Assembly (NCBI RefSeq): GCF_008107695.1
Contig: NZ_VIRG01000053.1
Location: forward strand, 62,001 to 126,000
Direction: 5' to 3'
DNA: 64,000 nt
Origin: Stappia sp. BW2
GTDB lineage: Bacteria > Pseudomonadota > Alphaproteobacteria > Rhizobiales > Stappiaceae
In this document: positions 45,890 through 54,184 of the stretch, one piece after another
How positions within the stretch are numbered: position 1 is the stretch's first letter
Layout: each line of letters starts with the position of its first letter
Position numbers and translations under genes: made by a program
Notes under the pieces: generated by a model
Database searches by the model: none
What the model was told of the DNA's origin: nothing
What the model saw: only the letters and a program-made list of their open reading frames with translations

Positions 45890-47866
45890 ATGGACGCTCA
45901 GGATCTCGACTGGATCAAGGTGGGACACGTCAACGATCTGCCGCAAGGCCGGGTAAAAACGGTGACGGCCCGAACGACATCGATCTGCCTGTCGCATTTC
46001 GACGGCCAGTGGGCCGCCATGGACAACCATTGTCCGCATCAGCGCGGCCCGCTGGGAGAAGGCTCCATCGAAAAGGGATCGGACGGCAAATGCTGGATCC
46101 GCTGCCCCTGGCACGGGTGGGATTTCGACCCGCTGACGGGCGCTCCTCCCGGCGGTCATGAAGACAGCGGCCAGAAGCTCTATCCCCTGCGAATCGAAGG
46201 CGACGAGATCTTCATCGGTCTGGAACCGGAGCCGCCCCATGAACGCACAGTCACCGACGTCATGGCCGAAACGATGGTCAACTGGGGCGTCAAGCGTGTC
46301 TTCGGCATGGTCGGCCATTCCAACCTCGGCCTTGCCGATGCCATCCGCCGGCAGGTCAACACGGGCGCATTGGGCTATGTCGGCATTCGCCACGAGGGCG
46401 CAGCGGCCTTCGCCGCCTCCGCCTATGGCAAGCTGACCGGCAAACCGGCGGCCTGTCTCACCATTGCCGGGCCCGGCGCGACAAATCTTCTGACCGGCCT
46501 CTGGGACGCCAAGGTTGACCGGTCTCCGGTACTGGCCCTTACCGGTCAGGTGCAGACCCAGGTGTTCGGCCCGGGGGCCTTTCAGGACATTGATCTGAAA
46601 TCCGCGTTCGAAGCCGTCTCGAAGTTTTCCCAGCCGGTGCTCAGCACCTCCAACCATGCCGAACTGATGTCGCTGGCCTTGAAAACCGCGCTGGTGGAGC
46701 GGGACGTTGCCAACCTGATTTTCCCGGACGATGTCCAGACCAACCCGAGCAGCAGGGACGCTGGCAAACCCGAGGGTCGCCTTGGCGGAACCTCCGTCAC
46801 GCCCTCCGGTGAAGACCTTGCCAGGGCCGTTGAGATGATCAACACGGCCAGACGCCCCGTTATCGTGCTCGGTTATGGCGCCAGGGATGTCCGCGACAAG
46901 GTCATCGCGCTGGCCGAAAAGATCGGCGCGCCGGTTCTTACCACCTTCAAGGGCAAGGGGCTGATCCCCGACACGCACCCGCTGGCAGCCGGCGTTCTTG
47001 GGCGTTCCGGAACCCCGATTGCAAGCTGGTTCATGAATGAGGCGGATCTGATCGTCTCGCTCGGGTCGTCTTTTGCCAATCACACCGGCATCGCCCCCTA
47101 CAAGACCATCATCCAGGTGGATTTCGAGCGCATGCAGCTTGGCAAGTTCCATCCCGTGACCCTGCCTGTCTGGGGCGAGATCGGCACCTTCTGCGAGGCG
47201 ATTGTCGATCAGGTCCTGAAACCGGCCGATGCCCCCGACCAGGCAAGCGAACTGGTGGAACGCTGGACGATCTGGCGCGCAGAAAAGGAACATCGCCTTG
47301 CAGAGGACAGCGGCAGGGGCATTCACTCGGCGGCCGTCTTCAAGGCATTGAGCGATCTGTGCCCACCGGACGCGATCCTCCCGGTCGACGTCGGCAACAA
47401 CACCTATTCCTTCGGCCGCTATTTCGAACCTTGCGGACAACGCATCCTGATGTCCGGCTATCTCGGCTCCATCGGCTTCAGCCTGCCTGCGGCCCTGGGC
47501 GCCTGGAGCGCGACCCAGGATTTCGAGGAATTCCGCGGCCGCAAGGTGATCTCGATTTCCGGAGACGGCGGCTTCGGCCAATACGCCATGGAGTTCACCA
47601 CCGCCGTCAAATACGGAATGGATATAACCCATATCCTTTTGAACAATTCAGAGCTCGGCAAGATCTCCAAGGAACAACGTTCCGGCGAATGGCCGGTCTG
47701 GGAAACGAACCTCACCAACCCCTCCTTCGCCGCCTTCGCGCGCCTCTGCGGCGGGCACGGCCACAGGGTGACGGAGGCTGCCGAACTGAAAGACGCCATC
47801 ACGGATGCCATCGCCCATAACGGCCCCTCACTGGTGGAAATCATCACCGATGCGGATCTGGTGTGA
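45890..47866 (+). CDS. Rieske domain fused to a ThDP-dependent (acetolactate synthase/pyruvate oxidase-like) enzyme
   Basis: A 658-residue fusion. Residues about 10-110 are a Rieske domain with Cys48-x-His50 (CPHQRG) and Cys72-x2-His75 (CPWHGW). From about 120 onward is a complete ThDP enzyme: N-terminal PYR domain with catalytic Glu169 (IRHEGAAAFA), middle domain (RPVIVLGYGARDV), and PP domain with GDG at 558-560 and Asn585-Asn586. It should decarboxylate or cleave a 2-oxo acid and hand electrons to the built-in Fe-S cluster. ThDP oxidoreductases usually use FAD or a separate ferredoxin. The start follows GAGGGAGGAAGACCA. It lies 29 bp after the Rieske-FMN gene. Confidence 0.85.
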   Translation: MDAQDLDWIKVGHVNDLPQGRVKTVTARTTSICLSHFDGQWAAMDNHCPHQRGPLGEGSIEKGSDGKCWIRCPWHGWDFDPLTGAPPGGHEDSGQKLYPLRIEGDEIFIGLEPEPPHERTVTDVMAETMVNWGVKRVFGMVGHSNLGLADAIRRQVNTGALGYVGIRHEGAAAFAASAYGKLTGKPAACLTIAGPGATNLLTGLWDAKVDRSPVLALTGQVQTQVFGPGAFQDIDLKSAFEAVSKFSQPVLSTSNHAELMSLALKTALVERDVANLIFPDDVQTNPSSRDAGKPEGRLGGTSVTPSGEDLARAVEMINTARRPVIVLGYGARDVRDKVIALAEKIGAPVLTTFKGKGLIPDTHPLAAGVLGRSGTPIASWFMNEADLIVSLGSSFANHTGIAPYKTIIQVDFERMQLGKFHPVTLPVWGEIGTFCEAIVDQVLKPADAPDQASELVERWTIWRAEKEHRLAEDSGRGIHSAAVFKALSDLCPPDAILPVDVGNNTYSFGRYFEPCGQRILMSGYLGSIGFSLPAALGAWSATQDFEEFRGRKVISISGDGGFGQYAMEFTTAVKYGMDITHILLNNSELGKISKEQRSGEWPVWETNLTNPSFAAFARLCGGHGHRVTEAAELKDAITDAIAHNGPSLVEIITDADLV

Positions 47867-47887
47867 TGGGGTTTCAGGATGAGACTT

Positions 47888-48000
47888 GCCATCCCCGCGA
47901 AGGCAGGGAGCCAGTAGACACCGCGAGGGGTTTGTTGCGATACTTCATCGTCCGCAAATACTGGATCCCGGCCTCCCGCTACGCTTCAGCCGGGATGACA
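47888..48000. repeat. Dispersed intergenic palindromic repeat, copy B
   Basis: A composite element: a left half CCATCCCCGCGAAGGCAGGGA and a right half CTGGATCCCGG...CCGGGATGACA with inverted arms ATCCCGGC/GCCGGGAT. It occupies most of the 163-bp gap inside the Rieske gene run, so it may split that run into two transcripts or add an mRNA hairpin. Related to the copy at 56803-56914. Confidence 0.6.
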
Positions 48001-48029
48001 AGGAGTGGACAGGACGCAGGGGGAGCGCG

Positions 48030-48251
48030 ATGCAAACAGCAGCCATTCTGATTGACATCGGAAAATACTATCTCATGGCCGGCGGGCTGGTCGCGGCACT
48101 GTTTCTTGTTATCGGCATCGATCGAGTGGAACCGTCCGCACGCGGATCTCATGTGTTCCGGCCCTTGCTCATTCCCGGTATCTGCCTGATCTGGCCTCTG
48201 GTGCTCTATCGCTGGTACGTGCTTGAAAAACACGGGGAGGCTGGCCGGTGA
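48030..48251 (+). CDS. Small two-helix membrane protein of the redox operon
   Basis: 73 residues with two hydrophobic segments, ILIDIGKYYLMAGGLVAALFLVIGID and FRPLLIPGICLIWPLVLYRW. I do not recognise a family. GGGGGAGCGCG precedes the ATG. Its stop overlaps the next gene's GTG start, placing it firmly in the operon. Likely a small subunit of the membrane complex built around the ferric-reductase-like protein. Confidence 0.7.
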   Translation: MQTAAILIDIGKYYLMAGGLVAALFLVIGIDRVEPSARGSHVFRPLLIPGICLIWPLVLYRWYVLEKHGEAGR

Positions 48252-48415
48252 AACGTGCGCACCGCAAGGTTCATACCCGTATCTGGACCATCCTTGGCCT
48301 GCTCCTGCCGCTGGTCTTCTTCACCATTCTGGCCATGCGCCAGTCGCCCCCCGCGGACAGACCGGCTGTGCTGATCGAGGCCCCGGCAGAAAGCTCCGGG
48401 GAGGCAAGCCAATGA
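48248..48415 (+). CDS. 55-residue single-helix membrane protein (GTG start)
   Basis: A very short gene: GTG start at 48248 inside a GTGA overlap with the previous stop, TGA stop overlapping the next ATG (ATGA). The protein has a basic N-terminus (KRAHRKVHTR), one transmembrane helix (IWTILGLLLPLVFFTILAM) and a short acidic/proline tail. Topology by positive-inside is N-in, tail outside. The overlaps at both ends are the main evidence that it is real. No family recognised. Confidence 0.65.
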   Translation: MKRAHRKVHTRIWTILGLLLPLVFFTILAMRQSPPADRPAVLIEAPAESSGEASQ

Positions 48416-49479
48416 GCGTGCAATACACACCGGTCATCTGGAACCGCAACAAGATGGTCTATGATGCCGTCCTGCTGATTGCCGTCGCGCTTTATCTTTA
48501 CGTCTTTATTCGTGTCGGCCCGTTCTACGAGGACGTCACCCGGCCAATCGATGGGGCCATCCTGAGGATGCGCGCTTTCGGAAGCTGTGCCTTCCTGATG
48601 CTGACGGTGATCCTGTGCATCGGCCCGCTGGCACGGCTCGACCGTCGCTTTCTGCCACTGCTCTACAACCGCCGCCATTTCGGCGTGATGACCGCCGGTA
48701 TTGCCGCCGTTCACGCCAACTATGTGCTCGGCTGGTATTTCAATTTCTCGCCGACCGACCGCTACATTGCGCTGCTGTCCTCCAACACCAGCTACGGGCA
48801 GATCCTCGGCTTTCCCTTCGAGGCTTTCGGCATTGCCGCGCTGTTGATCCTCTTCGTGCTGGCCGCCACCAGCCATGATTTCTGGCTCAGCTTTCTGGGA
48901 GCGCCGATCTGGAAGGCGCTGCACATGTTCATCTATGCCGCCTATGTTTTCGTGGTGCTGCATGTGGCGCTCGGTGCGTTGCAGGGATCGTCCGATCCCA
49001 TCTTCACCGGCATGGTTGCGGCAAGCGTTGTTCTGGTCTGCGGCCTTCACTTTGCAAGCGGGCGTCTGGAAGCCAATCGGGAAAAGAACGATGCAACGGC
49101 AAAGGCTTCGCTGGAGGAAGCCGGCTGGGTTGTTGCCGGAGAGGTGGACGAGATCGACGACAACTGTGCCAAGGTCGTAACCCTGAGCGATGAGGAACGT
49201 GTCGCCATCTTCAGGTATGACGGCAAGCTGTCCGCCGTCACCAATGTCTGCGCCCACCAGAATGGCCCGCTTGGCGAGGGCAAGGTGCTGTGGGGCTGCA
49301 TCACCTGCCCCTGGCACGGATATCAGTACAATCTGGCCGACGGCTGCGCGCCCGCGCCCTTCACCGAGAAGATCGCCACCTACAAGCTGAAGCTGGTCGG
49401 CTCCACCGTTCTTCTGGCCCCGAAAGCCCTGCCGCCCGGAACCTATGTCGAGCCGGTCGTGATCGGAGGTGCGTCATGA
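48412..49479 (+). CDS. Ferric-reductase-like transmembrane protein with C-terminal Rieske domain
   Basis: 355 residues. Residues about 1-225 contain six or so hydrophobic helices of the ferric-reductase-like haem b fold, with His89/His101 (RRHFGVMTAGIAAVH) and His171/His184 (HMFIYAAYVFVVLH) as probable bis-haem ligands. Residues about 245-355 are a Rieske domain with Cys280-x-His282 (CAHQNG) and Cys299-x2-His302 (CPWHGY). The FAD/NAD domain usual in ferric reductases and NOX is replaced by the Rieske module. It would move electrons between a cytoplasmic-side Fe-S cluster and the membrane haems. Coupled by 4-bp overlaps to both neighbours. Confidence 0.82.
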   Translation: MSVQYTPVIWNRNKMVYDAVLLIAVALYLYVFIRVGPFYEDVTRPIDGAILRMRAFGSCAFLMLTVILCIGPLARLDRRFLPLLYNRRHFGVMTAGIAAVHANYVLGWYFNFSPTDRYIALLSSNTSYGQILGFPFEAFGIAALLILFVLAATSHDFWLSFLGAPIWKALHMFIYAAYVFVVLHVALGALQGSSDPIFTGMVAASVVLVCGLHFASGRLEANREKNDATAKASLEEAGWVVAGEVDEIDDNCAKVVTLSDEERVAIFRYDGKLSAVTNVCAHQNGPLGEGKVLWGCITCPWHGYQYNLADGCAPAPFTEKIATYKLKLVGSTVLLAPKALPPGTYVEPVVIGGAS

Positions 49480-50237
49480 GCTGGAAACAAACCAAGGCGG
49501 CTCCGTTTTTCGTCGGCTATCTCAACAAGGTGCCAAAACCGCTGGTCGCTTTTGTCGGCGTCTTCTCCCTGTGCTTTGTCGCAGGGCTTGGCCTTGCGGC
49601 CTTTGCCCTGTCCTCCACCCAGAACGACCCGGGCAACGGTGCGTTTCAGTGGGGCAACCGGTTCGAACAAACTGGCCTGCTGGAACTGCGCCCCTATCCG
49701 GTGTTCCGCCTTCCCGCCGATGGCGACACCCCTGCCCGCACCTACATGCTGGCCGGTCAGGGCAAACGGGGTGTGTTCAAACAGGCGGAAGCCAATCGCG
49801 AGACGCCAGTGACCTTGCGCGGAGTGCCGGTAAACCGGGGCGACCTGACGATGATCCAGGTCGGTCAGGTGGAAGCTGCAACGAACGCTGCCCCCGGTTT
49901 CAATCCAGCCGAACCGGTCTCGCTGGGACGCTGGAAACTGACCGGCGAAATCTGCGACGGCAAGTGCTACGCGGGCGCCATGCGCCCGGGCCGGGGCCTT
50001 GCACACAAAGCCTGCGCGGATCTCTGCCTCACCGGCGGCATTCCCCCGGTCTTCGTCTCCTCCGGACCAGTCGAGGGACGCACCTTCTTTCTCATGGCCG
50101 GCAAGGACGGCCAGCTTCTTGGCGAGGCCATTGATCCACTGCTGGCGCTTTACATCGAGGTCGAAGGCGAGGTCGAAAAACTGGACGACCTGATGGTCTT
50201 CAAGGCGGACCTTCTGACCGCACGGGTGTTGAAATGA
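49476..50237 (+). CDS. Membrane-anchored protein with Cys/His metal-site-like motif
   Basis: 253 residues. A transmembrane helix (PLVAFVGVFSLCFVAGLGLAAFAL) follows a short N-terminal tail, then about 200 residues likely in the periplasm. A striking cluster, Cys160-x3-Cys164 ... His177-x2-Cys180-x3-Cys184 within CDGKCYAG and HKACADLCLTGGIPP, suggests a metal or haem-linked site. I have no firm family name. GGAGG precedes the ATG, which overlaps the previous stop, and its own stop overlaps the next ATG. Likely the periplasmic arm of the same redox complex. Confidence 0.7.
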   Translation: MSWKQTKAAPFFVGYLNKVPKPLVAFVGVFSLCFVAGLGLAAFALSSTQNDPGNGAFQWGNRFEQTGLLELRPYPVFRLPADGDTPARTYMLAGQGKRGVFKQAEANRETPVTLRGVPVNRGDLTMIQVGQVEAATNAAPGFNPAEPVSLGRWKLTGEICDGKCYAGAMRPGRGLAHKACADLCLTGGIPPVFVSSGPVEGRTFFLMAGKDGQLLGEAIDPLLALYIEVEGEVEKLDDLMVFKADLLTARVLK

Positions 50238-50479
50238 GTGACCATCCGCAGAAGCCGCTCTGGCAGACCATCGTGATCTCACTCATGATGACGGCACTCC
50301 TTGCCACGATTGTCTGGGCCGTCTGGACCTACGCGAACAAAGGCGTTCAGGAATTCGCGCCCGGCTCGTTTCTGCGCGACTTACGCTTCTTCATCGGGCT
50401 GCTCGCCGTGTTTATGGTGCTCAGCGTGCTGGACCGGATAGTCGAGTTCGTGAAGGCGAAACTGGGCGGCGGGCACTGA
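50234..50479 (+). CDS. Small two-helix membrane protein, last gene of the redox operon
   Basis: 81 residues with two hydrophobic segments, TIVISLMMTALLATIVWAVWTY and LRFFIGLLAVFMVLSVL, separated by a short polar loop. Family not recognised. Its ATG overlaps the previous stop in ATGA. It ends 86 bp before the convergent alpha/beta hydrolase gene. Confidence 0.7.
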   Translation: MSDHPQKPLWQTIVISLMMTALLATIVWAVWTYANKGVQEFAPGSFLRDLRFFIGLLAVFMVLSVLDRIVEFVKAKLGGGH

Positions 50480-50565
50480 CTGGAAGCCTATCTGGATGGC
50501 CACTCCAGTTCCTGGTCCTGCCACCAGCGCTTCAAACTTGAAGACATCGCAGCCTGCTTATCAAT

Positions 50566-51348
50566 TCAGCCCTTCACCAGCTCCCGCAGCAGACTGTTGA
50601 ACTTTTCCGGTTCTTCCATGTGCGGTGCATGGCCTGACACCTCGAAACCGTGAAAGTGACAGTCCGGAACATTGTCCGCGTGCCAGCGATGCACGCCCGG
50701 GCCGTAGAGTTGGCTGCACAGACCGGCGACCAGATGAAACGGCACGGGAAAGGCTTTCAGAAGCGGGCGGAAATCCTGCGCCGTCAACGAGGCCCACATC
50801 GGCTTCAAAAGCACGGGATCGGCTGCGGCAATTTCAGTACGGGCAAGCGCTTCGGCGGCCTCCGGCACCGGCAGACCTTCCGCGAAAAGCCTTCTTGCAA
50901 TCCGGGCGGGTAACCGCGCCCAGTCCGCGACGATGGCGTTCAGGAAATGACCGTTGAGGTCTGCATTGAGGCCGTTCAGCGTTCCATTCTGCCAGTCCGG
51001 ATCATTGAGCACCTTCGGCGTCATGTCGATGGCAACGAACTGGGAAACCCTCTCCGCGCCATGGCGCTCGATCATCGCGTAAGACACCAGTGCGCCCATG
51101 GACCAGCCGCACAGGATCGCATCCGTCAGGCCCCGTTCGGCAAGGGCCGCATGAACCGCATCGGCAGCCGCCTCGATCGTCAGGGGCAGCCGGTCGGCCG
51201 TTTTGCCATGTCCCGGCAGGTCCGGAACGATGCAGCGGGCATCTGCCTTGAGCGCATCGACCTGAGCATCGAAGAAACCGCCTGGACAGGACCAGCCGTG
51301 GATCAGCACCAGCGGTCTGCCCGTTCCCTCGTCGCGGATGTGCATCAT
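50566..51348 (-). CDS. Alpha/beta hydrolase (BioH-like fold)
   Basis: A 260-residue hydrolase. The oxyanion region is LVLIHGWSCPGG, the nucleophile elbow GWSMG and the catalytic His SGHAPHMEEP. At the usual acid position after strand 7 it reads AGLCSQLYGPG, without an obvious Asp, so the acid may come from another strand. Start chosen at ATG 51348; a GTG at 51360 overlapping the livM stop (GTGA) is an alternative adding four residues. Last gene of the liv-type operon, it may cleave an ester or amide of the imported compound. Confidence 0.8.
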   Translation of the reverse strand: MMHIRDEGTGRPLVLIHGWSCPGGFFDAQVDALKADARCIVPDLPGHGKTADRLPLTIEAAADAVHAALAERGLTDAILCGWSMGALVSYAMIERHGAERVSQFVAIDMTPKVLNDPDWQNGTLNGLNADLNGHFLNAIVADWARLPARIARRLFAEGLPVPEAAEALARTEIAAADPVLLKPMWASLTAQDFRPLLKAFPVPFHLVAGLCSQLYGPGVHRWHADNVPDCHFHGFEVSGHAPHMEEPEKFNSLLRELVKG

Positions 51349-51356
51349 ATTCCCGC

Positions 51357-52418
51357 TCACGCACGCCCTGCCCGTAACCGTCCGACAATGCCCGTCGGGA
51401 AAAAATAGACCGACAGAATGAAGAGGACACCCAGCCACAGCAGCCAGCGTTCCGGCGCTACCAGCGTCGAGACCACCGGCACCGCGCTGGTCGCCTCGGC
51501 AGCAACCCCCATCAGATAATGCAGGTAGGTCTGCGCCAGAATGAACAGGGTTGCCCCGAGCACGGCCCCGTAGAGCGTGCCCATGCCCCCTATCACGACC
51601 ATCAGCAGAATGTCGATCATGATCTCCATGGAGAGCGTTGTCGCCGGGCCGGTGTAGCGGAGCCAGATGGCCAGAAGAGAGCCGGCAAGCGCTGCCATGA
51701 CTGCGGACAGAACGGTGGCTGTGGTGCGGTACCAGACCACGCGGTAACCGATCGCTTCCGCCCGGAAGGCATTGTCGCGCACCGCCTTCAGCGTGCGCCC
51801 GAAGGGGGAATTGACGATGCGCAGCATGACCAGGAACAGAATTACAGCGGCGAAGAAGACCAGATAATAGGCCAGGATCTTGCCGTTGATGCTGACGTCG
51901 AACACCTTGGCCTTGATCAGCTTGAAAGCCGGCGTCAGCTCGCGCGGGATCTTGTAATTGAGCCCGTCCTCACCGCCTGTCAGCCACGACATCTGCGACA
52001 CCAGCACGGCAAAGGCGCTTGCCACCGCCAGCGTTACCATGGCGAAGAAGATCGCTTTCACCCGCAGCGAAAACAGCCCGATGGCCAGCGCAAACAGCGC
52101 CGCGACACCAGCTCCCGCCGCCGTGCCCCAGACCAGGGCTCCATAGCTCGGCCCGGTGGTCGAGAGCGCCAGCGCGGTGCCGTAGGCCCCGATGCCGAAG
52201 AACATGGTGTGCGCGAAGGAAACGATGCCGGCATAGCCCAGCAGCAGATCGTAGCTTGCCACCAGCACGATGAAGATGCAGATGCGCGCAGCCGTCTCCA
52301 GCGACTTGGTGCCGGGAAAGAGAAACGGCGCGAAGGCCAGCGAGATCAGCACGATCAAAAGCAGCGCGGTCAGAAGACCGCTGCGCGGTGTGTCGCCGGA
52401 AAGAAGTCTGGTCAGCAT
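51357..52418 (-). CDS. livM: LivM-type branched-chain ABC permease
   Basis: A 353-residue membrane permease of the HAAT family with 9-10 hydrophobic helices. The ICIFIVLVASYDLLLGYAG and FGRTLKAVRDNAFRAEAIGY segments are diagnostic for LivM, the latter being the ATPase coupling region. It pairs with LivH 15 bp upstream in the operon. Substrates in this family range from branched-chain amino acids to amides, urea and aromatic acids; the C-terminal RLRAGRA tail is not informative. Confidence 0.88.
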   Translation of the reverse strand: MLTRLLSGDTPRSGLLTALLLIVLISLAFAPFLFPGTKSLETAARICIFIVLVASYDLLLGYAGIVSFAHTMFFGIGAYGTALALSTTGPSYGALVWGTAAGAGVAALFALAIGLFSLRVKAIFFAMVTLAVASAFAVLVSQMSWLTGGEDGLNYKIPRELTPAFKLIKAKVFDVSINGKILAYYLVFFAAVILFLVMLRIVNSPFGRTLKAVRDNAFRAEAIGYRVVWYRTTATVLSAVMAALAGSLLAIWLRYTGPATTLSMEIMIDILLMVVIGGMGTLYGAVLGATLFILAQTYLHYLMGVAAEATSAVPVVSTLVAPERWLLWLGVLFILSVYFFPTGIVGRLRAGRA

Positions 52419-52433
52419 TCTCTTGTCCCGTCC

Positions 52434-53462
52434 CTACTTCGCCTTGACGACCGGATAGAGGCCCTGCGGCCGCCACATCAGCACCGCAACCATCAAGGCG
52501 ATGGTCGAGATCAGCGCCACCTTTGGCGCCAGAAACGCGGTGTAATTGGCGAGCAGCCCCACCAGCATGGCGCCGATGAAACAGCCTTCGACCGAGCCGA
52601 GCCCTCCGATGATCACGACGATGAACACCAGCACCATGATCTCCGAGCCCATGTGCGCGGTAATCGTTTCCTGATAAAGGCCCCACATGACGCCGCCCAG
52701 CCCGGCCAGTGCCGATCCGGTCATGAACACGATCAGGAACAGGCGGCGGACGCGGTAGCCCAGCGCTTCGACCATCTCGCCGTTCTCCACCCCGGCCCGC
52801 ACCAGCAGGCCGATCTTGGTGTTCTTCAGGATGTGGCGCATCCCCAGGAACAGGGCGAGGCCGATGCCCACGGCCACAAGCCGGTATTTCTCGATGGCCG
52901 CTTCGCCGATCACCAGCGAGCCCTGCAAGGCTTCCGGGCGGGACATGTGCAGCTCGTCCGGGCCCCAGACCACATAGATCATCTGCTGCGCGACAATAAG
53001 CCCGCCCATGGTGACAAGGATCTGCTTCAGGTGTTCGCCATAGACCGGCATCACGATCACCCGTTCGAAGGCAAGGCCAAGCAGACCGGTGACAAGCATT
53101 GCTGCAAGGATCGCGACCAAAACCGCAGTCAGGTTCATGAACACGCTTGGCGAAGCCGTCCAGCCTGCCAGCCAGGCCAGAACCGTGAAGCCGACAAAGG
53201 CCCCGACAGCGACAAAGGCGCCATGGCCGAAGTTGATCACGTCCATCAGCCCGAAGACCACCGTCAGGCCAGACGCCATGATGAAGATCATCATGCCCAT
53301 GGCAAGCCCGGCCACCGTCAGCGTCAGCCAGCTTGCCGGATTGCCGATGGCGATGAGGCCCACAGCGGCCAGCACCGGCACCAGCAGTACCGGCAGTTTC
53401 TGGGCAAGCTGTTCTTTCAGCGGGATTTTCTCGATCCGCGGTTTGATCGCCGTCTCGCTCAT
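52434..53462 (-). CDS. livH: LivH-type branched-chain ABC permease
   Basis: A 342-residue HAAT permease with a longer cytoplasmic N-terminus (about 22 residues) than E. coli LivH. Hallmarks are GLTVVFGLMDVINFGHGAFVAVGA and the coupling segment KIGLLVRAGVENGEMVEALGY. Its ATG overlaps the livF stop (4 bp). Works with LivM as the inner-membrane channel. Confidence 0.88.
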   Translation of the reverse strand: MSETAIKPRIEKIPLKEQLAQKLPVLLVPVLAAVGLIAIGNPASWLTLTVAGLAMGMMIFIMASGLTVVFGLMDVINFGHGAFVAVGAFVGFTVLAWLAGWTASPSVFMNLTAVLVAILAAMLVTGLLGLAFERVIVMPVYGEHLKQILVTMGGLIVAQQMIYVVWGPDELHMSRPEALQGSLVIGEAAIEKYRLVAVGIGLALFLGMRHILKNTKIGLLVRAGVENGEMVEALGYRVRRLFLIVFMTGSALAGLGGVMWGLYQETITAHMGSEIMVLVFIVVIIGGLGSVEGCFIGAMLVGLLANYTAFLAPKVALISTIALMVAVLMWRPQGLYPVVKAK

Positions 53463-54184
53463 TGATGTGCCTCCAGGCTCAGTCCCATGAGTTTTTCCTG
53501 CAAGGCCACATCCGCCACCAACTCGTCCATGCGTCCGGAATGAATAATGCGGCCATCATCCATCACCGCGACCGTGTCGCCGATGCTGGAGGCCATGGCG
53601 AAATTCTGTTCCACCAGCAGGATGGTGGTGTCGGTTTCCTTCAGTTCCTTCAGCGCGTCGGTCATCGCCTTGATAATCGCCGGGGCGAGACCCTTGGTCG
53701 GCTCGTCGATCAGGATCAGCCGGCGCGGTTCGATGATCGCACGCGCCACGGACAGCATCTGCTTCTGACCACCGGACAGCGTGCCCGCAGAAGAGTTCCA
53801 GAAGTTGCCGATCGGCGGAAACAGCTCCTTGATCCACGCAAGACGTTTTGGGTCCATCGGTCCGTTGGCTGCGGCCAGGATCATGTTTTCGGCAACCGTC
53901 AGATCGGTGAAGATGCCCATGTCTTCCGGCACCAGGGCGATCCCCCTGCGAGAGATTTCCGGGGTCGATAGCTTCGTGATCACATGATCGCCAAACCGGA
54001 TACCGCCCTGGCTCGCGGTCCAGAGACCCATGATCGTCCGCAAGGTGGTGGTCTTGCCAGCGCCGTTGCGGCCGAGCAGAACGGTCACGCCGCCCTCCGG
54101 CACCGCAAGATCGACACCCTGCAAAATGTGATAGGGGCCGATATGAGTATGAACGCCGGACAGGGTGAGCAGGTTCTCCGCCAT
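53459..54184 (-). CDS. livF: LivF-type ABC ATPase
   Basis: A 241-residue short ABC ATPase. Walker A is GRNGAGKTT, signature LSGGQKQM, Walker B LILIDEPTKGLAP and switch LVEQNF, as is normal for LivF where the switch His is absent in this subfamily's VEQN form. The ATG at 54184 shares its A with the livG stop; a GTG one codon upstream is possible. GGGGAGG lies upstream. Paired with LivG. Confidence 0.9.
   Translation of the reverse strand: MAENLLTLSGVHTHIGPYHILQGVDLAVPEGGVTVLLGRNGAGKTTTLRTIMGLWTASQGGIRFGDHVITKLSTPEISRRGIALVPEDMGIFTDLTVAENMILAAANGPMDPKRLAWIKELFPPIGNFWNSSAGTLSGGQKQMLSVARAIIEPRRLILIDEPTKGLAPAIIKAMTDALKELKETDTTILLVEQNFAMASSIGDTVAVMDDGRIIHSGRMDELVADVALQEKLMGLSLEAHQ

Noticed and set aside
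45842-47632. 596-codon minus-strand open frame
   Set aside because: Antisense of the Rieske-ThDP gene; no start context or conserved motif.
51519-53465. 648-codon plus-strand open frame opposite livM and livH
   Set aside because: His/Gln/Arg-rich translation expected from the reverse of hydrophobic codons; no domain.
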